Of a stretch of DNA of 64,000 nucleotides, positions 34,362-42,395 are shown one piece after another; position 1 is the first letter of the stretch, and each line of letters opens with the position of its first letter. The translations under genes and the position numbers were made by a program. This DNA comes from UBA2185 sp964564625 (GTDB taxonomy: Bacteria; Desulfobacterota; Syntrophia; Syntrophales; UBA2185): assembly GCA_964564625.1 (NCBI GenBank), contig CAZMBE010000007.1, positions 1 through 64,000 of the forward strand. The letters are read 5' to 3'. The notes under the pieces are model-generated. The model did no database searches, had not been told where the DNA came from, and saw only the letters and a program-made list of their open reading frames with translations.

Positions 34362-35513
34362 ATGGAAACCCTCATGGACGGCCCCGCAACAGATACAACT
34401 CCCGGCCTTTACATTCACATTCCCTTCTGCAAGAGCAAATGCCCGTATTGCAACTTCTATTCAACTACCGCTCTTACCCGGATCGGCGAATTCCTGAACG
34501 CACTCTCCGGGGAAATTGCAATGCACCGGGAGTCATTCAGCCGGTTCGACACAATCTACATCGGCGGGGGCACCCCCTCCCTCCTATCCATAGAGCACTT
34601 CGACACCATTCTGTCGCAGATCCGGAGTGCCTTCATCGTTTCGCCAAACCCGGAAATCACCGTCGAGATTAACCCGGCGGATACTACCCAGGAATATCTC
34701 GCATCGCTCCGTCAGATCGGAATCAACCGCCTCAACATCGGCATCCAGTCTTTTGACGACGCGGTTCTCGCGTTCCTGAAGCGCAGACACTCCGTTCATC
34801 AGGCCCTGGATACCATAGAAGCCGCCCGCGACGCCGGTTTCAACAATATCGGCATTGACCTGGTCTACGGAGTGCCGGGACAGGATATGACTTCATGGCG
34901 TGATACACTATCACAGGCCCTTTCTTACGAATTTGCGCACCTTTCCTGCTATCAGCTTACCATCGAAGCAGGCACACCCTTCGGTCTCCGGCATGAGGGG
35001 GGAGAGATTGTTTTGCCAAGCGAAGAGATGCAGCATGCCTTCTTCATAAAAACATCGGAAATCCTCGAAGACGCTGGATACATCCACTATGAGGTATCCA
35101 ATTTCGCGAAAGAAATATCCCTCGCGTCAAAGCACAACCAGAAATACTGGAATCATACACCGTATCTCGGCCTGGGCCCGGCGGCGCACTCTTTTACGGG
35201 GGATACACGATGGTGGAATCACCGTTCCCTTGATGGATATATCAGGAATATTGAAGCGGGCAAACCGCCTCTTAATGCTTCAGAGATGCTGGATGGAGAA
35301 CAATTATATCTGGAAGCCCTCTTTCTCGGACTCCGCACGAAGAGAGGCATTCACCTGGAGCTGTTTTCCGGCAGATATGGTCATGATCTCATTGCAGAGA
35401 AAGGCGATACCCTGGCGCAACTCGTAAAAGAGGGGTTCGTTGAAATAAAAAACGGCTGCCTCCAGCCAACCCGTAAAGGCCTCGCGGTAGCCGACACCCT
35501 TGCCCTTATGTGA
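34362..35513 (+). CDS. hemW: Radical SAM heme chaperone HemW
   Basis: 383 residues. The radical-SAM cluster motif is CKSKCPYC (C23, C27, C30), with YIHIPF before it and IYIGGGTPSLL after it. HNQKYWNHTPYLGLGPAAHSF is the HemW-specific element. HemW transfers heme to respiratory proteins; it was formerly confused with coproporphyrinogen dehydrogenase HemN. The start ATG follows GAGAG; an ATG four codons on is possible. Likely cotranscribed with lepA, a common pairing. Confidence 0.94.
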   Translation: METLMDGPATDTTPGLYIHIPFCKSKCPYCNFYSTTALTRIGEFLNALSGEIAMHRESFSRFDTIYIGGGTPSLLSIEHFDTILSQIRSAFIVSPNPEITVEINPADTTQEYLASLRQIGINRLNIGIQSFDDAVLAFLKRRHSVHQALDTIEAARDAGFNNIGIDLVYGVPGQDMTSWRDTLSQALSYEFAHLSCYQLTIEAGTPFGLRHEGGEIVLPSEEMQHAFFIKTSEILEDAGYIHYEVSNFAKEISLASKHNQKYWNHTPYLGLGPAAHSFTGDTRWWNHRSLDGYIRNIEAGKPPLNASEMLDGEQLYLEALFLGLRTKRGIHLELFSGRYGHDLIAEKGDTLAQLVKEGFVEIKNGCLQPTRKGLAVADTLALM

Positions 35514-35545
35514 ACTCACGGGAAAACCCTAGAGAAAAAGGGCAT

Positions 35546-36727
35546 CTATGAGTTTTGGTTCTCCTCATACTTCAGGTAGCGGAAAAGGACAACGCTCATG
35601 AGGATCATGCAGCCCGTCAGCGAGATGGCCAGTGCGAACTGACCGGCGTCTCCCAAAACTCCCATGCCCATAGGTATGAGACCAGCTCCGATGAGATACG
35701 CAAAAAATATGGTCATCGAAATGAAGATGTTTCTGACGTTATCGGAGCTGATGCGGGAGAGCAGCGTAAATCCCGCAGGGAAAAAACAGGCGGAGAGCAT
35801 GGGCTGCATGAAAACCATGAAAAGCAACCACCCTTCCGGTACAACCCCCAAGAGAATTGTCGTAACGCCATTGAATACCAGAGCATATTTCATTGTCCGC
35901 TTCGGCCCCAGGCGATCCGATATCCAGCCGGAAATGAGGGCCATCACTACCGGCGGGATTCTTGAAATGCCGATAACCATGTTCGCATAGCTCCTGTCAA
36001 AACCTCTTTCAGCCACCAGGTAAAGGGGAAGCATACTGAAGACACCCATGCTGGATGCGATACCGAAGCTGAAGAAAATCACCATTATCCAGAAGGCCGG
36101 TTGTTTCATAAGGATTCCAAGATTTGTGAAATTGGGAGGCTCTCCCTTGAAATCCCCCCCACGGCCCAAGCGCAAAAACAACAGTCCTAAAAGAATGGAT
36201 GCAGTGCCAATGGAAGCCAGGACTCCCTGCCACGAACATACCTTGAGAAGCAGTTCGGATATAAGGGGGGCGGCGATATACGCGACGGCAGGAGCAAGCT
36301 CATGCACGGCGATAGCTTTTCCCCAGTTACCAGCCTTGATGGAAGAGGTGATGGTAGTGATTCCTGAAGGGAGATATGCTCCGGCTACCAGACCCAGAAG
36401 AATCAATCCAAAATTGATGGCCCAGTAAGTTTTCCCGACTGCCACGATGAGAAGCGCAATGCCTGTGGCAATAGAAGAAAGAATAATTATTCTTCTGTGG
36501 GTCAGCCACCGGAAGAGAAATCCGGAACCTGCAAGGGAACTGCAGTAGCCGATAGAGATGAGGAGAAAAAAACTGCCTGCCTCCGCATGAACCAATCCGA
36601 GGTCCTTTTCAATGGAAGGCATGAGGGGTGCGGGAAGTATTCTGGACAGAAAGTTAAGAAAGAAAATACTTGTGACAAGGATAAGTAAACCCACTTTTGA
36701 CGAGAATGACAACGGCGTTTTATCCAT
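35546..36727 (-). CDS. Major facilitator superfamily transporter
   Basis: 393 residues with about twelve transmembrane helices. The first-half signature appears as FRWLTHRRIIILSS between helices 2 and 3, and its equivalent in the second half is GWISDRLGPKRTMKYAL. No substrate-specific motif is recognisable. GAGGAAG precedes the ATG. It lies 15 bases upstream of nothing else on its strand except the YjbQ gene, which precedes it, so the two likely form one unit. Confidence 0.9.
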   Translation of the reverse strand: MDKTPLSFSSKVGLLILVTSIFFLNFLSRILPAPLMPSIEKDLGLVHAEAGSFFLLISIGYCSSLAGSGFLFRWLTHRRIIILSSIATGIALLIVAVGKTYWAINFGLILLGLVAGAYLPSGITTITSSIKAGNWGKAIAVHELAPAVAYIAAPLISELLLKVCSWQGVLASIGTASILLGLLFLRLGRGGDFKGEPPNFTNLGILMKQPAFWIMVIFFSFGIASSMGVFSMLPLYLVAERGFDRSYANMVIGISRIPPVVMALISGWISDRLGPKRTMKYALVFNGVTTILLGVVPEGWLLFMVFMQPMLSACFFPAGFTLLSRISSDNVRNIFISMTIFFAYLIGAGLIPMGMGVLGDAGQFALAISLTGCMILMSVVLFRYLKYEENQNS

Positions 36728-36742
36728 ACATCAACTGCTTCC

Positions 36743-37183
36743 TCAACCTGCCTGTTTTTTCTTTCCGGTAAGCTGCATCAGTATTCGGCGTTCCCTTGGG
36801 CGGTTGTCGAAATCAATAAACACGATCTGCTGCCACGTTCCCAATGCCAGACGTTTATGGATAACAGGGACAGAGAGGGACGGACCGAGGAGTGCCGCTC
36901 TCACGTGGGCATGTCCGTTTCCGTCGCCCCATCGCTCATTGTGCCGGTAGTATTTCCCTTCCGGTGCGAGCTGCTCTATTGTCTCCTTCAGATCGCTTAT
37001 CGCTCCCCGCTCATATTCGATAGTGGTAATTGCTGCAGTGGAACCCGGGATAAAGAGAAGCACCTGGCCTTCCTCAATTCCTGTTTCGGTAATCCGGTCT
37101 GAAACCTGGCGGGTAATGTCGATTATATCAGTGCCTCCCGTCGTCGAAAAGGAAAGATGCGATGTAGTGATTTCTATAGCCAT
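36743..37183 (-). CDS. YjbQ / UPF0047 family protein (second paralogue)
   Basis: 146 residues. The family pattern is LLFIPGSTAAITTIEYE, HNERWGDGNGHAHVRAALLG, and LALGTWQQIVFIDFDNRP. Compared with the paralogue at 1482-1880, the conserved PHTTAAV is PGSTAAI, so one histidine is replaced. The change may separate the two functionally. AAAGGA precedes the ATG. It precedes the MFS gene by 15 bases. Confidence 0.9.
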   Translation of the reverse strand: MAIEITTSHLSFSTTGGTDIIDITRQVSDRITETGIEEGQVLLFIPGSTAAITTIEYERGAISDLKETIEQLAPEGKYYRHNERWGDGNGHAHVRAALLGPSLSVPVIHKRLALGTWQQIVFIDFDNRPRERRILMQLTGKKKQAG

Positions 37184-37348
37184 AGGATCTGTCCTTTCTT
37201 TGATTATGATGAAAATGCCCGCTCCCCCGTAACCCTCACTCTTTGATGGGGAAGGGATGGGTTATGTTGAGACAGGGATTTCTCCCGGGGTTTATCCTGA
37301 CTGAACACGCAGGAGTCGAAACGACAGAATTGGTTTTTGAACTTCTCT

Positions 37349-38014
37349 CTATATGTAAGGGAAGACGTTCTGTATGACCATCTGAAAGTTTGATTTTACC
37401 CGTTCAGGGCCGTTTACAATCTCCATGTGACCCGGGAAAAGGGTATCTATATCACGCCCGGCAAGAGCTCTTATGCTTTTTTTCAGAAGCGAGCCGCTTC
37501 CTCCGGGGAAATCCGTCCTTCCCACATTCTGGCTGAATATCACATCGCCCGAAAAGAGGGCTTTTCTGGCAGGCCAGTACAATCCAATGGAGCCTGGTGA
37601 ATGGCCGGGAATATGAAGTATCTCAAAAGTTTCTCCACCGAGGGTTATTCCACCCGTCTGCAGTCGCATGGTGATGCGAACATCAGGAGGCGCCATTCCA
37701 AACAGGAAATAAATCCTGGCTCCTAGACCATTCATAAAGGCAATTTCCTCTTCATGCATGGCTATTTTCACCTCTGAATTATTGAACAGCTCAGAACCCT
37801 CGAAGTGATCGGGATGGGAATGGGTGTTAATGATGTACCGTATATCTTCTCTTGCAATGCCGTCGTCTTCCATGCTTTCCAGGAGATTAGGCAAATACGC
37901 TTTCAAGCCGGGATCGATGAGGGCGTTAACATTGCCGCCTATGTAAAAGCTGTTGCAGTTGTTGTCATAATAATGAGTCCATTCATATACATAGATATCA
38001 TCTGCTAATTTCAT
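37349..38014 (-). CDS. Metallo-beta-lactamase-fold hydrolase
   Basis: 221 residues of the GloB-like MBL group. The motif THSHPDH is at 64-70, with HIPGHSPGS, LFSGDVIF and FPGHMEIV providing the other ligands. The start at 38014 has a perfect AAGGAG; a longer reading from 38215 adds a non-homologous leader. Cytoplasmic; substrate unknown. It is followed on the same strand by nothing before the YjbQ-MFS unit. Confidence 0.88.
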   Translation of the reverse strand: MKLADDIYVYEWTHYYDNNCNSFYIGGNVNALIDPGLKAYLPNLLESMEDDGIAREDIRYIINTHSHPDHFEGSELFNNSEVKIAMHEEEIAFMNGLGARIYFLFGMAPPDVRITMRLQTGGITLGGETFEILHIPGHSPGSIGLYWPARKALFSGDVIFSQNVGRTDFPGGSGSLLKKSIRALAGRDIDTLFPGHMEIVNGPERVKSNFQMVIQNVFPYI

Positions 38015-38111
38015 CTCTGCTCCTTTACTTTCGCGTAATTTCTTTTCCAGGGGTGGTCCGTCCATTGTGCCACCTTTATCCGGTACCAAAGTATAGATGA
38101 AAAATAAAAAC

Positions 38112-38972
38112 CTAAAATTCAAATACAGTCCCGCAAAACGCGGGTTTGGTAATATCTTTAAACTCCTCAGAAAGTCCCATGATCGTATGAATCCCCGTGC
38201 AGTGGGCGGGTGCAAAAAGTTCTACCCCGTCCTCCCGGATGAGTCCCTTTAAATAGCTTTTTACATATTCGAACTGTCCCAGGGTCGTATCGTGCAAGTG
38301 TGTGCCCCCGATGATGGCCCTGATATTCTTACTGAATAGTTTCTTGACATAGGTAAGTATATTTACAATTCCCCGGTGGGCGCAGCCAAAAACCACCACG
38401 AGCCCTTTATCGGTGTCCAGCAGAAGGGAATTATCATCGGCAAAATCATCGGGCATGAGCAAGTCGTCTACTTCCAGAAGAAGTGACGCGGGAATCTTTT
38501 CTACATCATTGGAAATGGGAATTTCCCCCGTGAGCCAGACGCGTTCTTCCACTTCATAGAACCCATCCTGCAGATCAAAACGGGCTTTGTGCATTTTCTC
38601 CAGATACTGTCTTTCAAAAGGAATCCCGATAAATACATCTTTCCTGCCGAACCCATCCACGTATTGCTGTCCCGTAATATGTTTTTTCTCAAATATTCTC
38701 GGGTGGCCCACGATATCAACGGGATGGCCTATGGCGACAAGGGCTTTTTCCAAGCCCCCTGTATGGTCTATGTGGCCGTGTGAGAGTAAAATCTTTTTTG
38801 TACGGGTCAAATCACGTCCGAGTGTGCGTGCGTTATCAACACAAATGCCGAACCTTCCCGTATCATAGAGAAGCTGCACATCATCTTTTTCGATGAGAGC
38901 TGAGAATCCGTGTTCTCCTCTGAGCGTCAAGTTGAAGGGCGTATAATTTTCCGAGAGAATTGTTATGCGCAT
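38112..38972 (-). CDS. MBL-fold hydrolase, COG1237 (dihydropterin-phosphate synthase-like)
   Basis: 286 residues. It opens ITILSENYTPF and has LLYDTGRFGIC, the metal motif SHGHIDHTGG at 64-73, VVFGCAHRGIVNIL, IIGGTHLHD, and PAHCTG. This is the COG1237 layout, in which archaeal MJ0301-type members are proposed to act in methanopterin synthesis. In bacteria the role is unknown. AAAGGAT precedes the ATG. It is divergent from the marR-hgcAB unit, sharing its 5' region. Confidence 0.88.
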   Translation of the reverse strand: MRITILSENYTPFNLTLRGEHGFSALIEKDDVQLLYDTGRFGICVDNARTLGRDLTRTKKILLSHGHIDHTGGLEKALVAIGHPVDIVGHPRIFEKKHITGQQYVDGFGRKDVFIGIPFERQYLEKMHKARFDLQDGFYEVEERVWLTGEIPISNDVEKIPASLLLEVDDLLMPDDFADDNSLLLDTDKGLVVVFGCAHRGIVNILTYVKKLFSKNIRAIIGGTHLHDTTLGQFEYVKSYLKGLIREDGVELFAPAHCTGIHTIMGLSEEFKDITKPAFCGTVFEF

Positions 38973-39173
38973 GCGATATCCTTTCTTATCGATCCCAATG
39001 TATTTATCTCCCTGAAGTCTGCATTATTACGATCATTCCATCGAGGAGAGAGTCATGGGATAGTCAACAGTTCTGGAATCCCGCCTCCGCGGGAGCGGCA
39101 TGGATTTTGACTTTGCTACAAGTTCATCACATTTGAATACTATCAGATAACTATATATCAAAGCGAGAAAAAT

Positions 39174-39674
39174 ATGGACAAAAAAGAAATATGGTTGTAC
39201 AATACAACGATGAAACAAGAGCCTACCGATAACAACGGTGAATTTCTTGCACTGATATCGGATCTCTGCCAGGCAGCGAGGTGCTGCCGTCAGGATGCCG
39301 TATTTTGTGAGGACGTGACGTTTACCCAATTTCTCATACTTGATCAGATCGCAAAGAGAGGCGATCTGAAGATGTCGGAACTTCATAACATCCTGTCCGT
39401 GGATAAGAGTACAACGACCAGGCTTGTAAATCCATTGGTGAGAAAAGGGTTGGTTGAACGTGCAAAATCAGGCCATGATTCCAGGGCGGTGAATTTGAAA
39501 TTGACCCAGCCGGGGGAGGAAGTTCACAAAAAAGTCTGGTTGTGCCTTGACGGATTCGTGGAAGCTATTCGAAAGCGCATTCCCGAAGAAAAAAAGGCAG
39601 ATGTATATGGGGCTGTAAAGCTTTTTATCAATGCCGTGAAAGATGCGTCGTCAGCCTGTTCATGTGATGGATAA
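39174..39674 (+). CDS. Cysteine-rich MarR family regulator next to hgcAB
   Basis: 166-residue MarR-type winged-helix protein. The recognition region is MSELHNILSVDKSTTTRLVNPLVRKGLVER, split here as MSELHNILSVDKSTT and RLVNPLVRKGLV, and the wing is HDSRAVNLKLT. It has seven cysteines: C32, C37, C38, C45, C124, C162 and C164, including an adjacent pair just before the DNA-binding core. Thiol, arsenic or mercury sensing is inferred from that. It stands 18 bases before hgcA. A palindrome at 39190-39210 lies inside its 5' end, and the ATG at 39210 could be the true start. Confidence 0.88.
   Translation: MDKKEIWLYNTTMKQEPTDNNGEFLALISDLCQAARCCRQDAVFCEDVTFTQFLILDQIAKRGDLKMSELHNILSVDKSTTTRLVNPLVRKGLVERAKSGHDSRAVNLKLTQPGEEVHKKVWLCLDGFVEAIRKRIPEEKKADVYGAVKLFINAVKDASSACSCDG
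39190..39210. promoter_or_regulatory. Palindrome, candidate MarR-type operator
   Basis: GTTGTA (39193-39198), CAA, TACAAC (39202-39207) is an exact inverted repeat, extended by AT/AT after one mismatch. It overlaps a possible -10 box TACAAT (39197-39202) that stands 16 bases after TGGACA (39175-39180). It may be the autoregulatory site of the MarR protein for the whole marR-hgcAB unit. Confidence 0.5.
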
Positions 39675-39692
39675 CGATAGAGGAGCAATGAA

Positions 39693-40868
39693 TTGAGTAA
39701 AAATTGCTGCAATACCAATGAAAGTGAAGCCTGTGTACGCGGCAAAGAAACAGCGACGCATATTTTCCCCATGATCACACCGTTTTCTCTACCAAGTGAG
39801 ATCCCGGTGAGTCTGCCCGGCCGTGAACAGCCATTTGTCGTTGGCTCAATCGAAACACCGGTAGGTACGGTACCGCAGGTATCTTCCACCTTATCATGGC
39901 GGGATCACTGGGGCACTATAAAAGCCCGCCTGGGGGTTGGCCGCATGAATTATACCATCGAACCCGGTCTTTACGCCCTGGGAACCCCGGGCAAGCAGTC
40001 TACGGTTCTGGTGACCGCCAATTACAAGATGAGTTTTGACCGGCTCCGAGAAGCCCTTCCCGGACGGGATGCCTGGCTGCTCGTCCTGGATACGGACGGG
40101 ATCAATGTCTGGTGCGCCGCCGGTAAAGGAACTTTCGGAACAGAGGAGCTGCTCCGTCGGATCACAGTGAGTGGCCTCACCAAAATCATCGCCCACAGGG
40201 AACTTATCCTGCCTCAGCTCTCCGGCCCCGGTGTCGCCGCCCACCGGGTGAAGAAATTTTCCGGGTTCAGGATTCACTATGGCCCCATCCGGGCGGTGGA
40301 TTTGCCCGCGTATCTGGACGCCGGCCTTAAAGCAACGCCGGAAATGCGCGTCAAGACCTTCACTCTATGGGAGAGGGCGGTTCTAATCCCTATAGAGCTT
40401 ATCGCCGCATTCAAGGCGGTTCTCCTGACTCTCCTCGCGTTTTTTCTTCTTGGCGGTCTTGGGGGACCTGCCGGTTACTGGGCAAACGCGATGAATTACG
40501 GCCTTTTCGCCGTCGCGGCTCTTCTGACAGCGGTCATAGCCGGCGCCGTCCTGACGCCAATCCTGCTTCCTGTTCTTCCCGGAAGAGCCTTCTCGATCAA
40601 GGGTTTCATCATGGGCATTATGACAGCGATAGTTCTTCTGGTAACGCGGAACCCCGACCTTGCCTTCTGGCCTGGGAGGTTGGAAGCGCTGGCGTGGTTT
40701 TTTCTGGTGCCGGCGTGCACGGCGTATCTCGCCATGAATTTTACCGGAGCATCAACCTATACATCCCTTTCCGGAGTGAAAAAGGAAATGCGCATGGCCC
40801 TTCCCCTGGAGATTGGGGCTGGTATGGCCGGTTTGGTATTCTGGCTGGTATCGCGCGTTATCGCATAG
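39693..40868 (+). CDS. hgcA: Mercury-methylation corrinoid protein HgcA
   Basis: 391 residues. HgcA passes a methyl group from a corrinoid cofactor to Hg(II). The diagnostic cap-helix motif NVWCAAGK is at 138-145, with C141 the predicted lower cobalt ligand. The N-terminal corrinoid domain extends to about residue 225 (IEPGLYALGTPG, AHRVKKFSGFRIHYGPIRAV). Five membrane helices follow at about 230-253, 268-294, 301-318, 330-350 and 370-390. The start is a TTG behind AGGAG. A two-codon ATGAATTGA frame overlaps it. The N-terminus has an extra CC pair (C5, C6). Confidence 0.96.
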   Translation: MSKNCCNTNESEACVRGKETATHIFPMITPFSLPSEIPVSLPGREQPFVVGSIETPVGTVPQVSSTLSWRDHWGTIKARLGVGRMNYTIEPGLYALGTPGKQSTVLVTANYKMSFDRLREALPGRDAWLLVLDTDGINVWCAAGKGTFGTEELLRRITVSGLTKIIAHRELILPQLSGPGVAAHRVKKFSGFRIHYGPIRAVDLPAYLDAGLKATPEMRVKTFTLWERAVLIPIELIAAFKAVLLTLLAFFLLGGLGGPAGYWANAMNYGLFAVAALLTAVIAGAVLTPILLPVLPGRAFSIKGFIMGIMTAIVLLVTRNPDLAFWPGRLEALAWFFLVPACTAYLAMNFTGASTYTSLSGVKKEMRMALPLEIGAGMAGLVFWLVSRVIA

Positions 40869-40879
40869 GATTACAAATA

Positions 40880-41209
40880 ATGAGACGAATGATGTATCTT
40901 AAAAATGTAGCAACATTGGAGCTCAACGAAGAGAAGTGCATCGGGTGCGGCATGTGTGTTGAAGTCTGCCCTCAGAACGTCATTGTGATAAACGGCGCGA
41001 ACCTTGCGTGGATTCAGAACAGGGATGCCTGCATGGAATGCGGCGCCTGCAGCCGGAATTGCCCCACTGAAGCAGTGTCGGTACAGGCGGGGGTGGGCTG
41101 CGCCGCCGCCGTCATCAATGCCATGCTGGGCCGGGACCCTGCCTCCTGCAGCTGCACCCTTGAACCCCGCGACCAAACCAAAAGCCAGGGCAAGGCTTCG
41201 TGCTGCTGA
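40880..41209 (+). CDS. hgcB: Mercury-methylation ferredoxin HgcB
   Basis: 109 residues, starting 11 bases after hgcA. Two 4Fe-4S motifs are present: CIGCGMCVEVCP (C20, C23, C26, C30) and CMECGACSRNCP (C51, C54, C57, C61). C74 in AGVGC matches the conserved extra cysteine of HgcB, and the chain ends with the vicinal pair C108-C109. An additional CSC (C90, C92) lies between. HgcB returns electrons to the HgcA corrinoid and may pass Hg(II) via its terminal thiols. AGGA precedes the ATG; a longer frame from 40367 is an overlap of hgcA. Confidence 0.96.
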   Translation: MRRMMYLKNVATLELNEEKCIGCGMCVEVCPQNVIVINGANLAWIQNRDACMECGACSRNCPTEAVSVQAGVGCAAAVINAMLGRDPASCSCTLEPRDQTKSQGKASCC

Positions 41210-41540
41210 GCAAATACACAGATTGGAATTCATTCTTCGTAGTATTTCATCTCCCCTCTTTGCCGCCCATCATCGCTGCCATATGACGCAAGGTATTCTG
41301 CACCGTCATCACAAGGCGATGACTTCATAGTGAAGCTTTCCGGAGTCACCTGCGGTGACTTTTCGATACACGAGGAATAATACTATTCCCCATTCGCTCG
41401 CTTCAAGATTCAATGTACGCGATTGCATGACAGCCCGTAAGAAAAAAAAGCTCTGGTAATTTTCCCATGGATAGAATAGAAAATCTCGATCGAGAAATAC
41501 ACCCGGTGTTTTTACGCTATCGTAACAAAAGGAGTTTTTT
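41210..41540. other. hgcB-moxR intergenic region
   Basis: 331 bases with no gene. It contains the terminator-like hairpin at 41344-41364, an inverted repeat GGAATA-ATAC-TATTCC (41374-41389), and the perfect palindrome TCTCGATCGAGA near 41484-41496. The last two may be operator sites for the moxR-CoxE pair. Confidence 0.45.
41344..41364 (+). terminator. Possible terminator of the hgcAB unit
   Basis: AGTCACC (41344-41350), TGC loop, GGTGACT (41354-41360), then TTTC. The stem is seven base pairs and the T-run short, so it is a moderate candidate. Confidence 0.45.
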
Positions 41541-42383
41541 ATGAGTCAAGAAAACCGTTCGTTTCGGGGGGGATCAAAATACGTTCTTGATGATGAATTG
41601 GCAAAGATTGTCAATGTTTCCATGGCCCTTGAGATGCCCCTCCTTCTCAAGGGTGAGCCGGGCACAGGGAAGACCATGCTTGCCCACGCGATTGCCGAGG
41701 GCCTGCAGATGCCGCTCATCGTGCTGAACGTAAAGTCCAGTATGAAGCTCGTGGATGCCCTGTATCAGTACGATACCCTGACGCGCCTCAATGACAGCCG
41801 CTTTGGTGATTCCACGAGGGATGTAAGCAACATCGAAGAGTACATCCGCATGGGAAAAATCGGCCAGGCCTTTGTATCGGAGACCAGGACGGTGCTTCTC
41901 ATCGATGAAATCGACAAGGCCGACAGCGATTTCCAGGACGATATGCTCGATGTCCTCGACCAGATGCAGTTCGACATCATCGAGATCGACAAGACCGTTT
42001 CGGCTCGTCACCGGCCGGTGATCGTCATTACGTCCAACGCCAAAAAGGACCTCTCCGATCCGTTCCTGGGCCGCTGTAATTTCCACCATATTGCCTTTCC
42101 CGATGTCGGAATGATGCGGCTTATTGTAGATGTTCATTTCCCCAATCTCAACAACGACCTGTCCGAAGCCTGTATCGGGACATTCTACCGCCTTCGGGAC
42201 CTCAAGGGGATTGAAAAGAAACCGGCAACGAGGGAGTTAATCAACTGGATTCGCGCCCTGAAGACGGACCCTGATTTCCAGATAAAATCCCTTACCAGAG
42301 GGAATATCCCTTATCTGGGTATCCTCTTTAAAAAAAGCGCTGATCTTGCAGCGGCCGCCCAGCAGGCAGGGCGGATGCGTTGA
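41541..42383 (+). CDS. MoxR family AAA+ ATPase
   Basis: 280 residues. Walker A is GEPGTGKT at 38-45, Walker B LLIDEIDKAD, sensor 1 ITSNAKKDLSDPFLGRC. MoxR ATPases act as chaperones that insert cofactors or activate enzyme complexes with a partner von Willebrand protein. AAAGGAG precedes the ATG. The CoxE-like partner starts 12 bases after the stop. No target enzyme (such as a molybdenum hydroxylase) is encoded nearby. Confidence 0.93.
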   Translation: MSQENRSFRGGSKYVLDDELAKIVNVSMALEMPLLLKGEPGTGKTMLAHAIAEGLQMPLIVLNVKSSMKLVDALYQYDTLTRLNDSRFGDSTRDVSNIEEYIRMGKIGQAFVSETRTVLLIDEIDKADSDFQDDMLDVLDQMQFDIIEIDKTVSARHRPVIVITSNAKKDLSDPFLGRCNFHHIAFPDVGMMRLIVDVHFPNLNNDLSEACIGTFYRLRDLKGIEKKPATRELINWIRALKTDPDFQIKSLTRGNIPYLGILFKKSADLAAAAQQAGRMR

Positions 42384-42395
42384 GAGGTATCGGAG

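Noticed and set aside
39693..40868. HgcA read as an acetyl-CoA pathway corrinoid protein subunit
   Set aside because: The cap-helix cysteine motif NVWCAAGK, the five-helix C-terminus and the adjacent HgcB fit HgcA; no CODH/ACS genes are present.
40367..41209. 280-codon frame reading through from hgcA into hgcB
   Set aside because: The first 170 residues are an alternative frame of hgcA. HgcB homology starts at 40880, where an AGGA and ATG are present.
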